From Planctomycetota bacterium (GTDB lineage Bacteria; Planctomycetota; Phycisphaerae; UBA1845; PWPN01): DNA of 5,611 nt. Position 1 is the first letter of the stretch, and each line of letters begins with the position of its first letter. The notes under the pieces are model-generated. The model was given only the letters and a program-made list of their open reading frames with translations. It ran no database searches and was not told the DNA's origin. The stretch covers positions 3,470,768 through 3,476,378 of the forward strand of contig CP070790.1 of NCBI GenBank assembly GCA_020346805.1. The letters run 5' to 3'. The position numbers were made by a program, and so were the translations under genes. This document shows positions 1 to 5,611 of this stretch, one piece after another.

Positions 1-873
1 AAACCGGATATTGTCTTTGCCCCCTACCTGGTTTCCAACGGATTAACTGCCGCCCTCTCCTGGAAAGGGCCGCTGGTCGTCAGTGCGGTCGGAGGAGATG
101 TAGACGATTACATGAACCGCAAGGGCCTGCGGCGAATTTTACGCGAGGAAACCATACGTTTTATTTGCCGGCGGGCGGATATAGTCAACACCGTCTCCCA
201 ACACCTGGATGACATTTTAATCCGCATAGGCGTACCGGCTGAAAAACTGCTTCAGATTCCCTATGGGGTGGACCTTGATACGTTTCATCCCGCCCCGGAA
301 ATGCCCCGATCCGAGGCCACCAGATTGATTTGCACCCGCAAGCACGAACGGTTGTACGATATTCCAACGGTTATCGACGCTCTGGCCAAACTGAAATCCA
401 CGGGTCGAAAGTTTCACTGCACTATCACCTGTGGGGGGACACGATGGGAAGAAAACAAGACCCGAGCGAAAGCAGCAGGCCTGCAGGAAGAAGAAGTAAC
501 CTTCACCGGTAATTTGCCCCATCAAGAGATTCCAGGACTGCTTCGACAAGCGGACATATATATTGCCTCCACCTATTTCGACGGCACCAGTGTTGCTCTT
601 TTGGAAGCAATGGCCTCGGGTCTGCTGCCGGTGGTGACGCGAATTAACGCGAACATACCATGGATCGAAGAAGGAAAGACGGGCTTGTTATTCGAGCCCG
701 GTGAGGTAGACCAATTAGCCGAGGCTCTTGCCAAGGCAATGGACGATACCGAGATGAGAAAAAACATTTTTGAAGAAAACCGCCTGCGGGTCGATCGGGA
801 CGCCAACATGAAGCGTAACCACGATCGTCTTTACCAGGCTTTTGAAGAAATTGTAGCCAAGCATCGCCGATAA
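1..873 (+). CDS. Glycosyltransferase family 4 (GT-B), 5' truncated
   Basis: Retaining sugar transferase that moves a sugar from a nucleotide donor to a glycan or lipid-linked acceptor, probably at the cytoplasmic face of the membrane. The frame is open from base 1 and ends at TAA 871-873, giving 290 residues. The start lies upstream, so the ATG at 112 is internal: residues before it (PDIVFAPY, SAVGGDVDDY) are typical GT4 N-domain sequence. Family members are usually about 370-400 residues, so roughly 80-110 are missing. Visible landmarks, numbered from the window edge, are IPYGVDLDTF near 86-95 (domain linker), FTGNLPHQEI near 168-177, and DGTSVALLEAMASG at 194-207, the donor-binding EX7E region with Asp in place of the first Glu. 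The GLLFEPG strand follows and the C-terminus is a helix. No transmembrane segment is visible. Donor and acceptor cannot be read from sequence. A 67-base gap with a promoter-like signal separates it from the next gene. Confidence 0.93.
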   Translation, partial: KPDIVFAPYLVSNGLTAALSWKGPLVVSAVGGDVDDYMNRKGLRRILREETIRFICRRADIVNTVSQHLDDILIRIGVPAEKLLQIPYGVDLDTFHPAPEMPRSEATRLICTRKHERLYDIPTVIDALAKLKSTGRKFHCTITCGGTRWEENKTRAKAAGLQEEEVTFTGNLPHQEIPGLLRQADIYIASTYFDGTSVALLEAMASGLLPVVTRINANIPWIEEGKTGLLFEPGEVDQLAEALAKAMDDTEMRKNIFEENRLRVDRDANMKRNHDRLYQAFEEIVAKHRR

Positions 874-895
874 CAATAACATTTTCCACTTTAGA

Positions 896-922
896 CGATA
901 TAATCTATCGCTGTGATATAAT
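896..922 (+). promoter_or_regulatory. Candidate sigma-70 type promoter upstream of the dehydratase gene
   Basis: Bases 914-922 read TGATATAAT, an exact match to an extended -10 (TGnTATAAT), 18 bases before the TTG start at 941. A second TATAAT lies at 899-904, inside a repeated GATATAAT (897-904 and 915-922). CGATA at 896-900 and TATCG at 906-910 form a short inverted repeat around the upstream copy. No good -35 hexamer sits 17 bases upstream of either; TTAGAC at 891-896 is a poor match. The extended -10 could compensate. The gap is AT-rich, so a chance match is possible. Confidence 0.45.
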
Positions 923-927
923 AAATG

Positions 928-934
928 AAAGGAG
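928..934 (+). promoter_or_regulatory. Shine-Dalgarno site that fixes a TTG start
   Basis: AAAGGAG at 928-934 sits six bases before TTG 941-943, ideal spacing for a strong ribosome binding site. There is no ATG or GTG in the right frame nearby. The ATG at 925-927 is in another frame and lies upstream of the site. The TTG places the Rossmann motif TGAAGFIG at residues 8-15, the usual distance from the N-terminus. Confidence 0.85.
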
Positions 935-940
935 CTTATC

Positions 941-1921
941 TTGGCCGCCAAAGTTTTAGTAACCGGCGCTGCCGGATTCATCGGCAGTCACCTGGTCGAA
1001 CAACTTGTACATGAAGGTTACGATGTTCGGGCCTTCGTACACTACAATTCCAACAACAACTGGTACAACCTGGAGAAACTGCCGAGAGATGTGCTCGATT
1101 CGGTAGAGGTGGTGGCTGGCGACGTGGCCGACGCTTTTGCCATCGATAAAGCGGTAGCGGGCTGCAACGTGGTATTCCATCTGGCGGCACTAATTGGCAT
1201 CCCCTACTCGTACGTGGCACCGGCAGCATATGTAAGTACCAATGTTTTGGGAACGTTACATATACTGGAAGCGTGTCGTCGGCATAATGTAGGACGAATG
1301 ATTCACACTTCCACCAGCGAGGCATATGGAACAGCTCAGTACGTACCCATCGACGAAAAACATCCCCTGGTCGGACAATCACCATACTCAGCCAGCAAAA
1401 TTGGTGCTGACAAGCTGGTGGAAAGCTTTTGGCTCAGTTTCGAACTACCCGCCTGCATCATCAGACCGTTCAACACTTATGGGCCTCGCCAGAGCATGCG
1501 GGCCATTATTCCAACGATCATCGTCCAGGCTTTGTCGGGAGGCGAACTCAAGCTCGGAAACCTCGATCCGGTACGCGACCTGACCTTTGCCGTAGATACC
1601 GCCAAAGGATTTATCGCCGCTTCCAAGTCAGACAAAGTGCTGGGTGAGGTGGTTAATCTTGGCGTCGGCAAAGGAGCCTCCATTGGCGAACTGGTGGAAC
1701 GAATCGGTAAGCTATTGGGTCGAGATCTCAAAGTAAAACAGGATCCCAACCGCGTACGTCCCTCCGACAGCGAAGTAATGCGGTTAATCAGCGACAATTC
1801 CAAGGCCAAATCACTTATGAACTGGGCACCAACGGTGAACCTGGATAGTGGATTAAAGGTTACCATCGAATACATTGAAGACCATCTCGCGGAGTATAAA
1901 CAGGATATCTACGCCGTCTGA
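941..1921 (+). CDS. legB: LegB-type NAD-dependent nucleotide-sugar 4,6-dehydratase (extended SDR)
   Basis: Cytoplasmic extended short-chain dehydrogenase of 326 residues, full family length. It most resembles the LegB group, described as converting GDP- or UDP-GlcNAc to the 4-keto-6-deoxy sugar using tightly bound NAD. Visible motifs: TGAAGFIG at 8-15 (NAD binding), GDV at 60-62, HLAALIGIPYSY at 80-91, TSTSEAYG at 123-130, YSASK at 149-153 and RPFNTYGPRQ at 175-184. The T-S-E triplet (125-127) with Tyr149 and Lys153 matches the Thr/Glu/Tyr/Lys set of sugar 4,6-dehydratases, which argues against a plain 4-epimerase. The start is TTG with a strong Shine-Dalgarno. The next gene begins 22 bases after the stop, so the two are probably co-transcribed. 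No LegC-type aminotransferase is adjacent, so the real substrate (a GlcNAc nucleotide, or another GDP- or UDP-hexose) is open and the symbol denotes family, not proven pathway. 4,6-dehydratase is well supported; substrate is not. Confidence 0.85.
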   Translation: MAAKVLVTGAAGFIGSHLVEQLVHEGYDVRAFVHYNSNNNWYNLEKLPRDVLDSVEVVAGDVADAFAIDKAVAGCNVVFHLAALIGIPYSYVAPAAYVSTNVLGTLHILEACRRHNVGRMIHTSTSEAYGTAQYVPIDEKHPLVGQSPYSASKIGADKLVESFWLSFELPACIIRPFNTYGPRQSMRAIIPTIIVQALSGGELKLGNLDPVRDLTFAVDTAKGFIAASKSDKVLGEVVNLGVGKGASIGELVERIGKLLGRDLKVKQDPNRVRPSDSEVMRLISDNSKAKSLMNWAPTVNLDSGLKVTIEYIEDHLAEYKQDIYAV

Positions 1922-1943
1922 AGCAAAAAATAGAAAGTTAATC

Positions 1944-2681
1944 ATGACGAATCCGAGTAAAAATAAAATAAAAGCCGTTATCCTCGCAGGAGGTAAAGGA
2001 ACGCGTCTCAAGCCTTTGACCGCCGTCTTTCCAAAACCTCTTGTACCCCTGGGAAACAAACCTATTATTGAGATTCTTTTAAGGAAGATACATTCCCACG
2101 GCCTAATCGACGTAACTATCTGTACCGGGCATCTTGAGGAGTTAATCATGGCGGTTTGCGGCGATGGCTCGCAGTTCGGTCTGAATATAAATTACTCTAA
2201 GGAAGATTCACCACTGGGAACCGCCGGACCATTGGGAAATGTTAAAGACTTGACCAATCCGATCATGGTGATGAACGGTGACCTGTTAACCACCCTCAAC
2301 TTTAACAACATGTTGGCCTTCCACGCCGAGCAAAAAGCGGATATCACCGTGGGGGTATATCAGCGAGACGTCAAAATCGATTTCGGGGTTATCGAGAGTA
2401 ATGAAGACAAACAGTTTGTGGGACTCCGCGAGAAGCCCACGTACAATTTCGAAGTCAGCATGGGCGTAAACGTGATCGGCCTCTCCGCAATGGAGCACAT
2501 CAAACCAAACCAGTACCTGGACATGCCCGACCTGTTCACCAAAGTACACGATTCCGGAGGTAGGGTCTGCTGCTACCGCGAGGATTGTTACTGGCTGGAT
2601 ATCGGTCGTATGGACGATTACGCCCTCGCCCAAGATCAATACGCAAAAAACGAGGAACAATTTCTGGGGCTAAGATCTTGA
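1944..2681 (+). CDS. Sugar-1-phosphate nucleotidyltransferase (RmlA/GDP-mannose pyrophosphorylase-like)
   Basis: Predicted to join a sugar-1-phosphate and an NTP into an NDP-sugar plus pyrophosphate in the cytoplasm. The product is 245 residues: a single nucleotidyltransferase fold with no C-terminal left-handed beta-helix and no CBS domains. Motifs: LAGGKGTRL at 14-22 (NTP-binding loop), FPKPLVPLGNKP at 29-40, LGTAGPLG at 91-98, MNGDLLTTLNF at 110-120 with Asp113 as likely metal ligand, EKP at 163-165 and WLDIGRMDDY at 217-226 with Asp219 as likely second metal ligand. The frame extends to an ATG at 1875, but that would overlap the dehydratase and add 23 unlike residues. ATG 1944 is preferred because the core begins about ten residues later; its Shine-Dalgarno is weak (GAAAG, 1933-1937). 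The length and WLDIGR ending resemble short guanylyltransferases of the HddC/mannose-1-phosphate type, but UTP or dTTP use cannot be excluded. It probably supplies the substrate of the flanking dehydratase and reductase. Confidence 0.88.
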   Translation: MTNPSKNKIKAVILAGGKGTRLKPLTAVFPKPLVPLGNKPIIEILLRKIHSHGLIDVTICTGHLEELIMAVCGDGSQFGLNINYSKEDSPLGTAGPLGNVKDLTNPIMVMNGDLLTTLNFNNMLAFHAEQKADITVGVYQRDVKIDFGVIESNEDKQFVGLREKPTYNFEVSMGVNVIGLSAMEHIKPNQYLDMPDLFTKVHDSGGRVCCYREDCYWLDIGRMDDYALAQDQYAKNEEQFLGLRS

Positions 2682-3604
2682 ATCCCACACTTTGGATAAC
2701 TGGTATAGCCGGCTTTACCGGCAGGCACCTGGTAACCTTTCTGAAAGGTCTGACGGACAAACCGCGAATTGTCGGTTTGGATTTGGCCGATCGGGTTCCG
2801 GATGATATCGATACTTATTATAAGGCGGATTTAAGCCAGCCGGAGGAGGTTGCCGACATCGCCCAATCCGATCGTCCCTCCTGGATTATTCACTTGGCGG
2901 GACTTATGCCTCCCGCAAACGAAGCGGATATGTGGCAAGTCAACGTCGGCTCCACGGTAAGCCTGCTGCAGGGTCTGGCATCCACAGGCCTTCGAGAGAC
3001 ACGCATCGTCTGCATCGGTTCCGCCGCTGAATATCTCCCAAAATCCAGCGATCCACTGACCGAGTCAGATCTTTGCGGTGGATCCTCATTGTACGGGCGC
3101 ATCAAGTGGGCACAGACCCTACTGGCTATCACCCTGGGATCTGAATTGGGACTACCGATCATGGTGGTTCGCCCCTTCAACCTAATTGGTCCCGGCCTAT
3201 CCACGAATCTTGTAGCCGGTTGGTTGTGCGATCAGTTTGCCCGCTCCGAGGTTGAAGATATTCGTATCGGTAATCTCGAATCGGCAAGAGATTTCATCGA
3301 CATCCGGGACGCCGTATCAGCCTATTGGTTGGTTACCCAAAAAGGTCGCCCCGGCGAAATATATAATGTATGCTCGGGCACACCCGCCACAGTCAAGCAA
3401 CTGTGCGACCTGCTGTCGGAAATTTCGGGAAAATCGCCTCGCATAATGGTGGATCCCAAGCGGATTCGGGAGGCCGATATACCGATTTGCTACGGCGACT
3501 ACACTAAAATAAAGCAGGCTACCGGTTGGCAATCTCATATTCAATTAAGGGAATCACTAACCGCCATGCTCGACTTCAGACAACAATCAACAGACATGAG
3601 GTGA
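2678..3604 (+). CDS. RMD-like NDP-4-keto-6-deoxyhexose reductase (extended SDR)
   Basis: Extended short-chain dehydrogenase of 308 residues, closest by motif to GDP-6-deoxy-D-mannose reductase (RMD), which reduces the C4 ketone made by a 4,6-dehydratase. Motifs: TGIAGFTG at 8-15 (dinucleotide binding), IHLAG at 71-75, GSAAEY at 114-119 carrying the expected Ser, YGRIK at 139-143 (YxxxK), RPFNLIGPG at 165-173, RDFIDIRD at 204-211, IYNVCSG at 228-234 and TGW at 282-284. Asp35, just after the second strand, is where acidic residues often favour NADH. The chosen start is TTG 2678, whose last bases form the upstream TGA (TTGA, four-base overlap), suggesting translational coupling. GGGG at 2666-2669 may serve as Shine-Dalgarno. 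An ATG at 2585 would add 31 basic, unlike residues inside the preceding gene. A related 4-epimerase or another deoxysugar reductase is possible. It likely acts on the product of the LegB-type enzyme two genes upstream. Confidence 0.82.
   Translation: MNPTLWITGIAGFTGRHLVTFLKGLTDKPRIVGLDLADRVPDDIDTYYKADLSQPEEVADIAQSDRPSWIIHLAGLMPPANEADMWQVNVGSTVSLLQGLASTGLRETRIVCIGSAAEYLPKSSDPLTESDLCGGSSLYGRIKWAQTLLAITLGSELGLPIMVVRPFNLIGPGLSTNLVAGWLCDQFARSEVEDIRIGNLESARDFIDIRDAVSAYWLVTQKGRPGEIYNVCSGTPATVKQLCDLLSEISGKSPRIMVDPKRIREADIPICYGDYTKIKQATGWQSHIQLRESLTAMLDFRQQSTDMR
3599..3604 (+). promoter_or_regulatory. Probable Shine-Dalgarno overlapping the upstream stop
   Basis: AGGTGA at 3599-3604 contains the reductase stop codon (TGA 3602-3604) and lies ten bases before ATG 3615. 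The spacing is slightly long but usable, and the overlap suggests that translation of the first GT2 gene is coupled to the reductase. Confidence 0.5.
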
Positions 3605-3614
3605 TATATAGAAA

Positions 3615-4763
3615 ATGTTAGCTCTAGAAATCATATTCTGGATAGCAGTCGGTCTGATCGTTTATACGTTGTTTATATATCCGCTGCTGGCCCTACTGCT
3701 GGCGGTAATTATTCGTAAAAAGGTTGATAAACAACCTATTGAACCCAAGGTAAGTTTCATCATTGCCGCCTATAATGAAGAGGATGTGATCGCAGAAAAG
3801 ATTCAACAGACATTGGAATTGGACTACCCGGCTGAAAAACTGGAAATCATCGTCGCTTCCGATGGCTCCACCGACCGAACGGATGAAATTGTCCAATCCT
3901 TTGCCGATCGCGGGGTAAAGCTGAGCCGCGTCGAGGGGCGCTTGGGCAAAACCCACGCATTAAACGAAACGGTGAATGTTGCCACTGGTGATATCCTTAT
4001 CTTCTCTGATGCCACCGGTATGTATAATCGCCAAGCCATTCGAGAATTGGTAGCCAACTTCAACGATCCCACCGTTGGTTGCGTAACCGGACGTGTCGCC
4101 TATACCTACGGTAAAGATACAATCTCTGTCGGCTTTAGGGGATACCAAAATATCGCAGTGGCCATCCGACGGGCGGAAAGTGATTTCGGCTCACAAACCA
4201 CGGTCAGCGGATCGATACACGCCATACGCAGCGAGATATATAAACCGGCACATCCCGACTTTTCGTCGGATGCGATTGATGCAATAAACACCGTAGTGGC
4301 AGGATACCGCGTTCTTTACGAAAATAATGCCGTTTCTCAGGAAGAATCGAGAACCACAGCAAGGGACGAATTTCGTTGCCGCATACGCATCGGCATACAT
4401 GCCACAACCATGATTCCGTATATTCTCAGCCAACTTATCCGCCATATGAAATTCGGTTATCTGTTCCAAATGATCAGCCATAAATTCATGCGCTGGTATC
4501 TCTGGCTTTTCCTGCTTGGTGCTTTTTCCTGTAACCTAGCCCTTGCCTTGCAAGGTGATTCATTTTTGTATCTAACCCTGTTCCGTCTGCAGGTGGCCTT
4601 CTATGCCACAGCCATATTTGGTTTGTTATTGAGTCGATGGGGAATCGGTATTCCACTATTATCCACGCTGGCATTCTTCCTGTTGGGAGTTTCCGGTTCA
4701 TGCATCGGGTCACTGCAATGCATCACGGGTAAGCGCATGGCTACCTGGGAACCGGTACGTTAG
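3615..4763 (+). CDS. Membrane GT2 glycosyltransferase, copy 1
   Basis: Inverting, processive-synthase-like family 2 glycosyltransferase of 382 residues, probably adding a sugar to a lipid-linked or growing glycan at the inner face of the cytoplasmic membrane. Layout: one N-terminal hydrophobic segment (about 6-33), a GT-A domain (45-260), and three C-terminal hydrophobic segments (about 295-313, 317-340, 345-367). Motifs: VSFIIAAYNEE at 46-56, ASDGSTDRTDEI at 81-92 (nucleotide binding), GKT at 111-113, FSDATGMY at 130-137 in place of the usual DxD/SDAN, GSIHAIR at 199-205, Asp219 as likely catalytic base (11 residues before GYR), FRCRIRIG at 253-260 and HKFMRW at 289-294, a counterpart of the QxxRW motif. 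The residue before Asp219 is Ser, where relatives usually have Asp or Glu. The C-terminal WEPVR resembles the family's usual ending. It begins ten bases after the reductase stop and is followed by a paralogue. Substrate unknown. Confidence 0.92.
   Translation: MLALEIIFWIAVGLIVYTLFIYPLLALLLAVIIRKKVDKQPIEPKVSFIIAAYNEEDVIAEKIQQTLELDYPAEKLEIIVASDGSTDRTDEIVQSFADRGVKLSRVEGRLGKTHALNETVNVATGDILIFSDATGMYNRQAIRELVANFNDPTVGCVTGRVAYTYGKDTISVGFRGYQNIAVAIRRAESDFGSQTTVSGSIHAIRSEIYKPAHPDFSSDAIDAINTVVAGYRVLYENNAVSQEESRTTARDEFRCRIRIGIHATTMIPYILSQLIRHMKFGYLFQMISHKFMRWYLWLFLLGAFSCNLALALQGDSFLYLTLFRLQVAFYATAIFGLLLSRWGIGIPLLSTLAFFLLGVSGSCIGSLQCITGKRMATWEPVR
4205..4229 (+). repeat. 25-base exact repeat between the two GT2 copies (mate at 5401-5425)
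   Basis: Bases 4205-4229 and 5401-5425 are identical and at the same offset as the start codons. They encode the conserved SGSIHAIR motif (residues 198-205). Identity at every third position here stands out against the surrounding synonymous divergence. Confidence 0.8.
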
Positions 4764-4792
4764 CGACAGACATAATCGTATTCGCAGGTCTG

Positions 4793-4798
4793 CCGGAG
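4793..4798 (+). promoter_or_regulatory. Weak Shine-Dalgarno for GT2 copy 2
   Basis: CCGGAG at 4793-4798 is the only purine-rich candidate before ATG 4811 and is 12 bases away, longer than ideal. It lies in the 47-base spacer (4764-4810). That spacer shows no convincing promoter or terminator; CAGAC at 4767-4771 and GTCTG at 4788-4792 are complementary but too short to call. Confidence 0.35.
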
Positions 4799-4810
4799 TC
4801 TGATAGAAAA

Positions 4811-5611
4811 ATGTTAGCGTTAGAGACTATTTTCTGGATCGCGGCCGGACTGGTTGTTTATACGCTGGTCGGATATCCGCTACTTACTTTAATACTGGCG
4901 ATAATCGTCCGCAAAAGGGTCGACAAAAAATCCATTACGCCCAAGGTCAGCTTCATCATTGCTGCTTATAATGAAGAAAAAGTTATTGCAGAAAAAATTC
5001 ACCAGACGCTGAAGTTGGATTATCCCGCCGAACAACTGGAAATAATTGTCGCCTCCGACGGCTCTACCGACCGTACCGACGAAATTGTTCGTTCCTTCGC
5101 CGATCACGGTGTAAAGTTGTACCGAGCCGAAGGACGCAAAGGCAAAACCAACGCACAAAACGGGGCAGTATCAGTAGCCAACGGCGATATCGTCATTTTT
5201 TCTGATTCCACCGGTATCTATAACCGTCGAGCCATTCACGAACTTGTCGACAATTTCAATGATCCTACGATCGGATGCGTCACAGGTCGTGTTGCATACA
5301 GTTACGGGAAGGATGCGGCTTCAACAGGATTCAAAGGCTATCAGAAGATTGCTGTCGCCATACGTCGAGCTGAAAGTTCCTTCGGTTCACAAACTTCAGC
5401 CAGCGGATCGATACACGCCATACGCCGTCAGTTATATATCCCGGCAAAACCTGCATTTTCTCTCGACGTAATTGATCCCGTTCATACCACCATACAAGGA
5501 TACCGAACTGTATATGAAAATCAGGCCGTCTCTCTTGAGGAGTCACGAACCAGCCTGAAAGACGAGTTTCGCTCCCGGGTACGTATTAGTGTGCGTGGAA
5601 TTCCGTTAATC
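4811..5611 (+). CDS. Membrane GT2 glycosyltransferase, copy 2, 3' truncated
   Basis: Paralogue of the preceding gene: 267 codons open to the last base of the window, with no internal stop. The C-terminal membrane segments lie beyond the edge; about 115 more residues are expected if it matches copy 1. Hand alignment is colinear without gaps, with about 193 of 267 residues identical (roughly 72%). Retained: VSFIIAAYNEE at 46-56, ASDGSTDRTDEI at 81-92, FSDSTGIY at 130-137 (again SDxTG rather than SDAN), GSIHAIR at 199-205, Asp219 as likely catalytic base (preceded by Leu here, Ser in copy 1), ESRT at 244-247 and FRSRVRI at 253-259. The N-terminal hydrophobic segment (about 6-33) is present. All recognisable catalytic positions seen in copy 1 are intact, so it is probably active, perhaps with a different acceptor or donor. 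The ATG is chosen because residues 1-5 (MLALE) are the same in both copies. Confidence 0.92.
   Translation, partial: MLALETIFWIAAGLVVYTLVGYPLLTLILAIIVRKRVDKKSITPKVSFIIAAYNEEKVIAEKIHQTLKLDYPAEQLEIIVASDGSTDRTDEIVRSFADHGVKLYRAEGRKGKTNAQNGAVSVANGDIVIFSDSTGIYNRRAIHELVDNFNDPTIGCVTGRVAYSYGKDAASTGFKGYQKIAVAIRRAESSFGSQTSASGSIHAIRRQLYIPAKPAFSLDVIDPVHTTIQGYRTVYENQAVSLEESRTSLKDEFRSRVRISVRGIPLI

Larger units (their letters stand above)
3603..5611 (+). repeat. Tandem gene duplication of the GT2 glycosyltransferase
   Basis: Two direct copies of a GT2 gene with a 1196-base offset between start codons. Similarity continues a few bases upstream of each ATG: TGATATATAGAAAATG in copy 1 and TGATAGAAAAATG in copy 2. 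Many third-position differences separate the copies (GCTCTAGAA versus GCGTTAGAG at codons 3-5), so the duplication is not recent. Copy 2 continues past the window edge. Confidence 0.88.

Noticed and set aside
217..549. 110-codon open frame on the - strand
   Set aside because: Antisense to the GT4 gene, with no family motif and no ribosome site; the GT4 frame explains the stretch.
978..1385. 135-codon open frame on the - strand
   Set aside because: It lies wholly within the strongly supported dehydratase gene, is low in recognisable motifs and rich in Arg, Pro and Cys, as expected of a shadow frame.
1875..1943. N-terminal extension of the nucleotidyltransferase from ATG 1875
   Set aside because: It overlaps the dehydratase coding region, and the added residues do not resemble the family, whose NTP-binding loop begins near the N-terminus.
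2585..2677. N-terminal extension of the reductase from ATG 2585
   Set aside because: The added 31 residues are Arg-rich out-of-frame translation of the nucleotidyltransferase; the Rossmann motif follows naturally from TTG 2678.
941..3604. Legionaminic or pseudaminic acid biosynthesis locus
   Set aside because: Only the dehydratase fits. No aminotransferase, acetyltransferase, hydrolase or NeuB-like synthase is in the window, and an RMD-like reductase is not part of that pathway.
4764..4810. Possible hairpin terminator or attenuator between the GT2 copies (CAGAC/GTCTG)
   Set aside because: Only five paired bases with a 16-base loop and no following T run; probably chance.

Overview
All genes lie on the + strand and form a compact cell-surface polysaccharide (O-antigen, capsule or exopolysaccharide type) locus. 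The order is a GT4 glycosyltransferase (start cut off by the window edge), a LegB-type nucleotide-sugar 4,6-dehydratase, a sugar-1-phosphate nucleotidyltransferase, an RMD-like 4-ketosugar reductase, and two tandem, clearly duplicated membrane GT2 glycosyltransferases, the second cut off by the right edge. Purine-rich Shine-Dalgarno sequences, TTG starts and a TATAAT-type promoter indicate a bacterium. Base composition looks near balanced. The window contains no rRNA, tRNA or phylogenetic marker, so I do not name a phylum.

Layout: 1-873, C-terminal 290 residues of the GT4 enzyme. 874-940, the only gap with a convincing promoter-like signal (an extended -10 at 914-922, beside a second TATAAT at 899-904). 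941-1921, dehydratase with a TTG start. 1944-2681, nucleotidyltransferase. 2678-3604, reductase, whose TTG start overlaps the preceding TGA by four bases. 3615-4763, first GT2. 4764-4810, a 47-base spacer. 4811-5611, second GT2, still open at the window edge. No gene-free stretch exceeds 70 bases. I see no mobile element, CRISPR array, RNA gene or hairpin terminator.

How the genes may work together (inference from families and order): the nucleotidyltransferase activates a sugar-1-phosphate, the LegB-type enzyme converts the NDP-sugar to its 4-keto-6-deoxy form, and the RMD-like enzyme reduces C4, giving an activated 6-deoxyhexose. The flanking glycosyltransferases would transfer this or other sugars onto a lipid-linked glycan at the cytoplasmic membrane. 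No LegC-type aminotransferase or sialic-acid-synthase-like gene is visible, so legionaminic acid is not the obvious product despite the LegB-type dehydratase. The most distinctive features are this three-gene cassette and the tandem GT2 pair: about 72% identical by hand count, colinear without gaps, with the differences densest in the predicted acceptor-side region. I found no wholly new type of system here.
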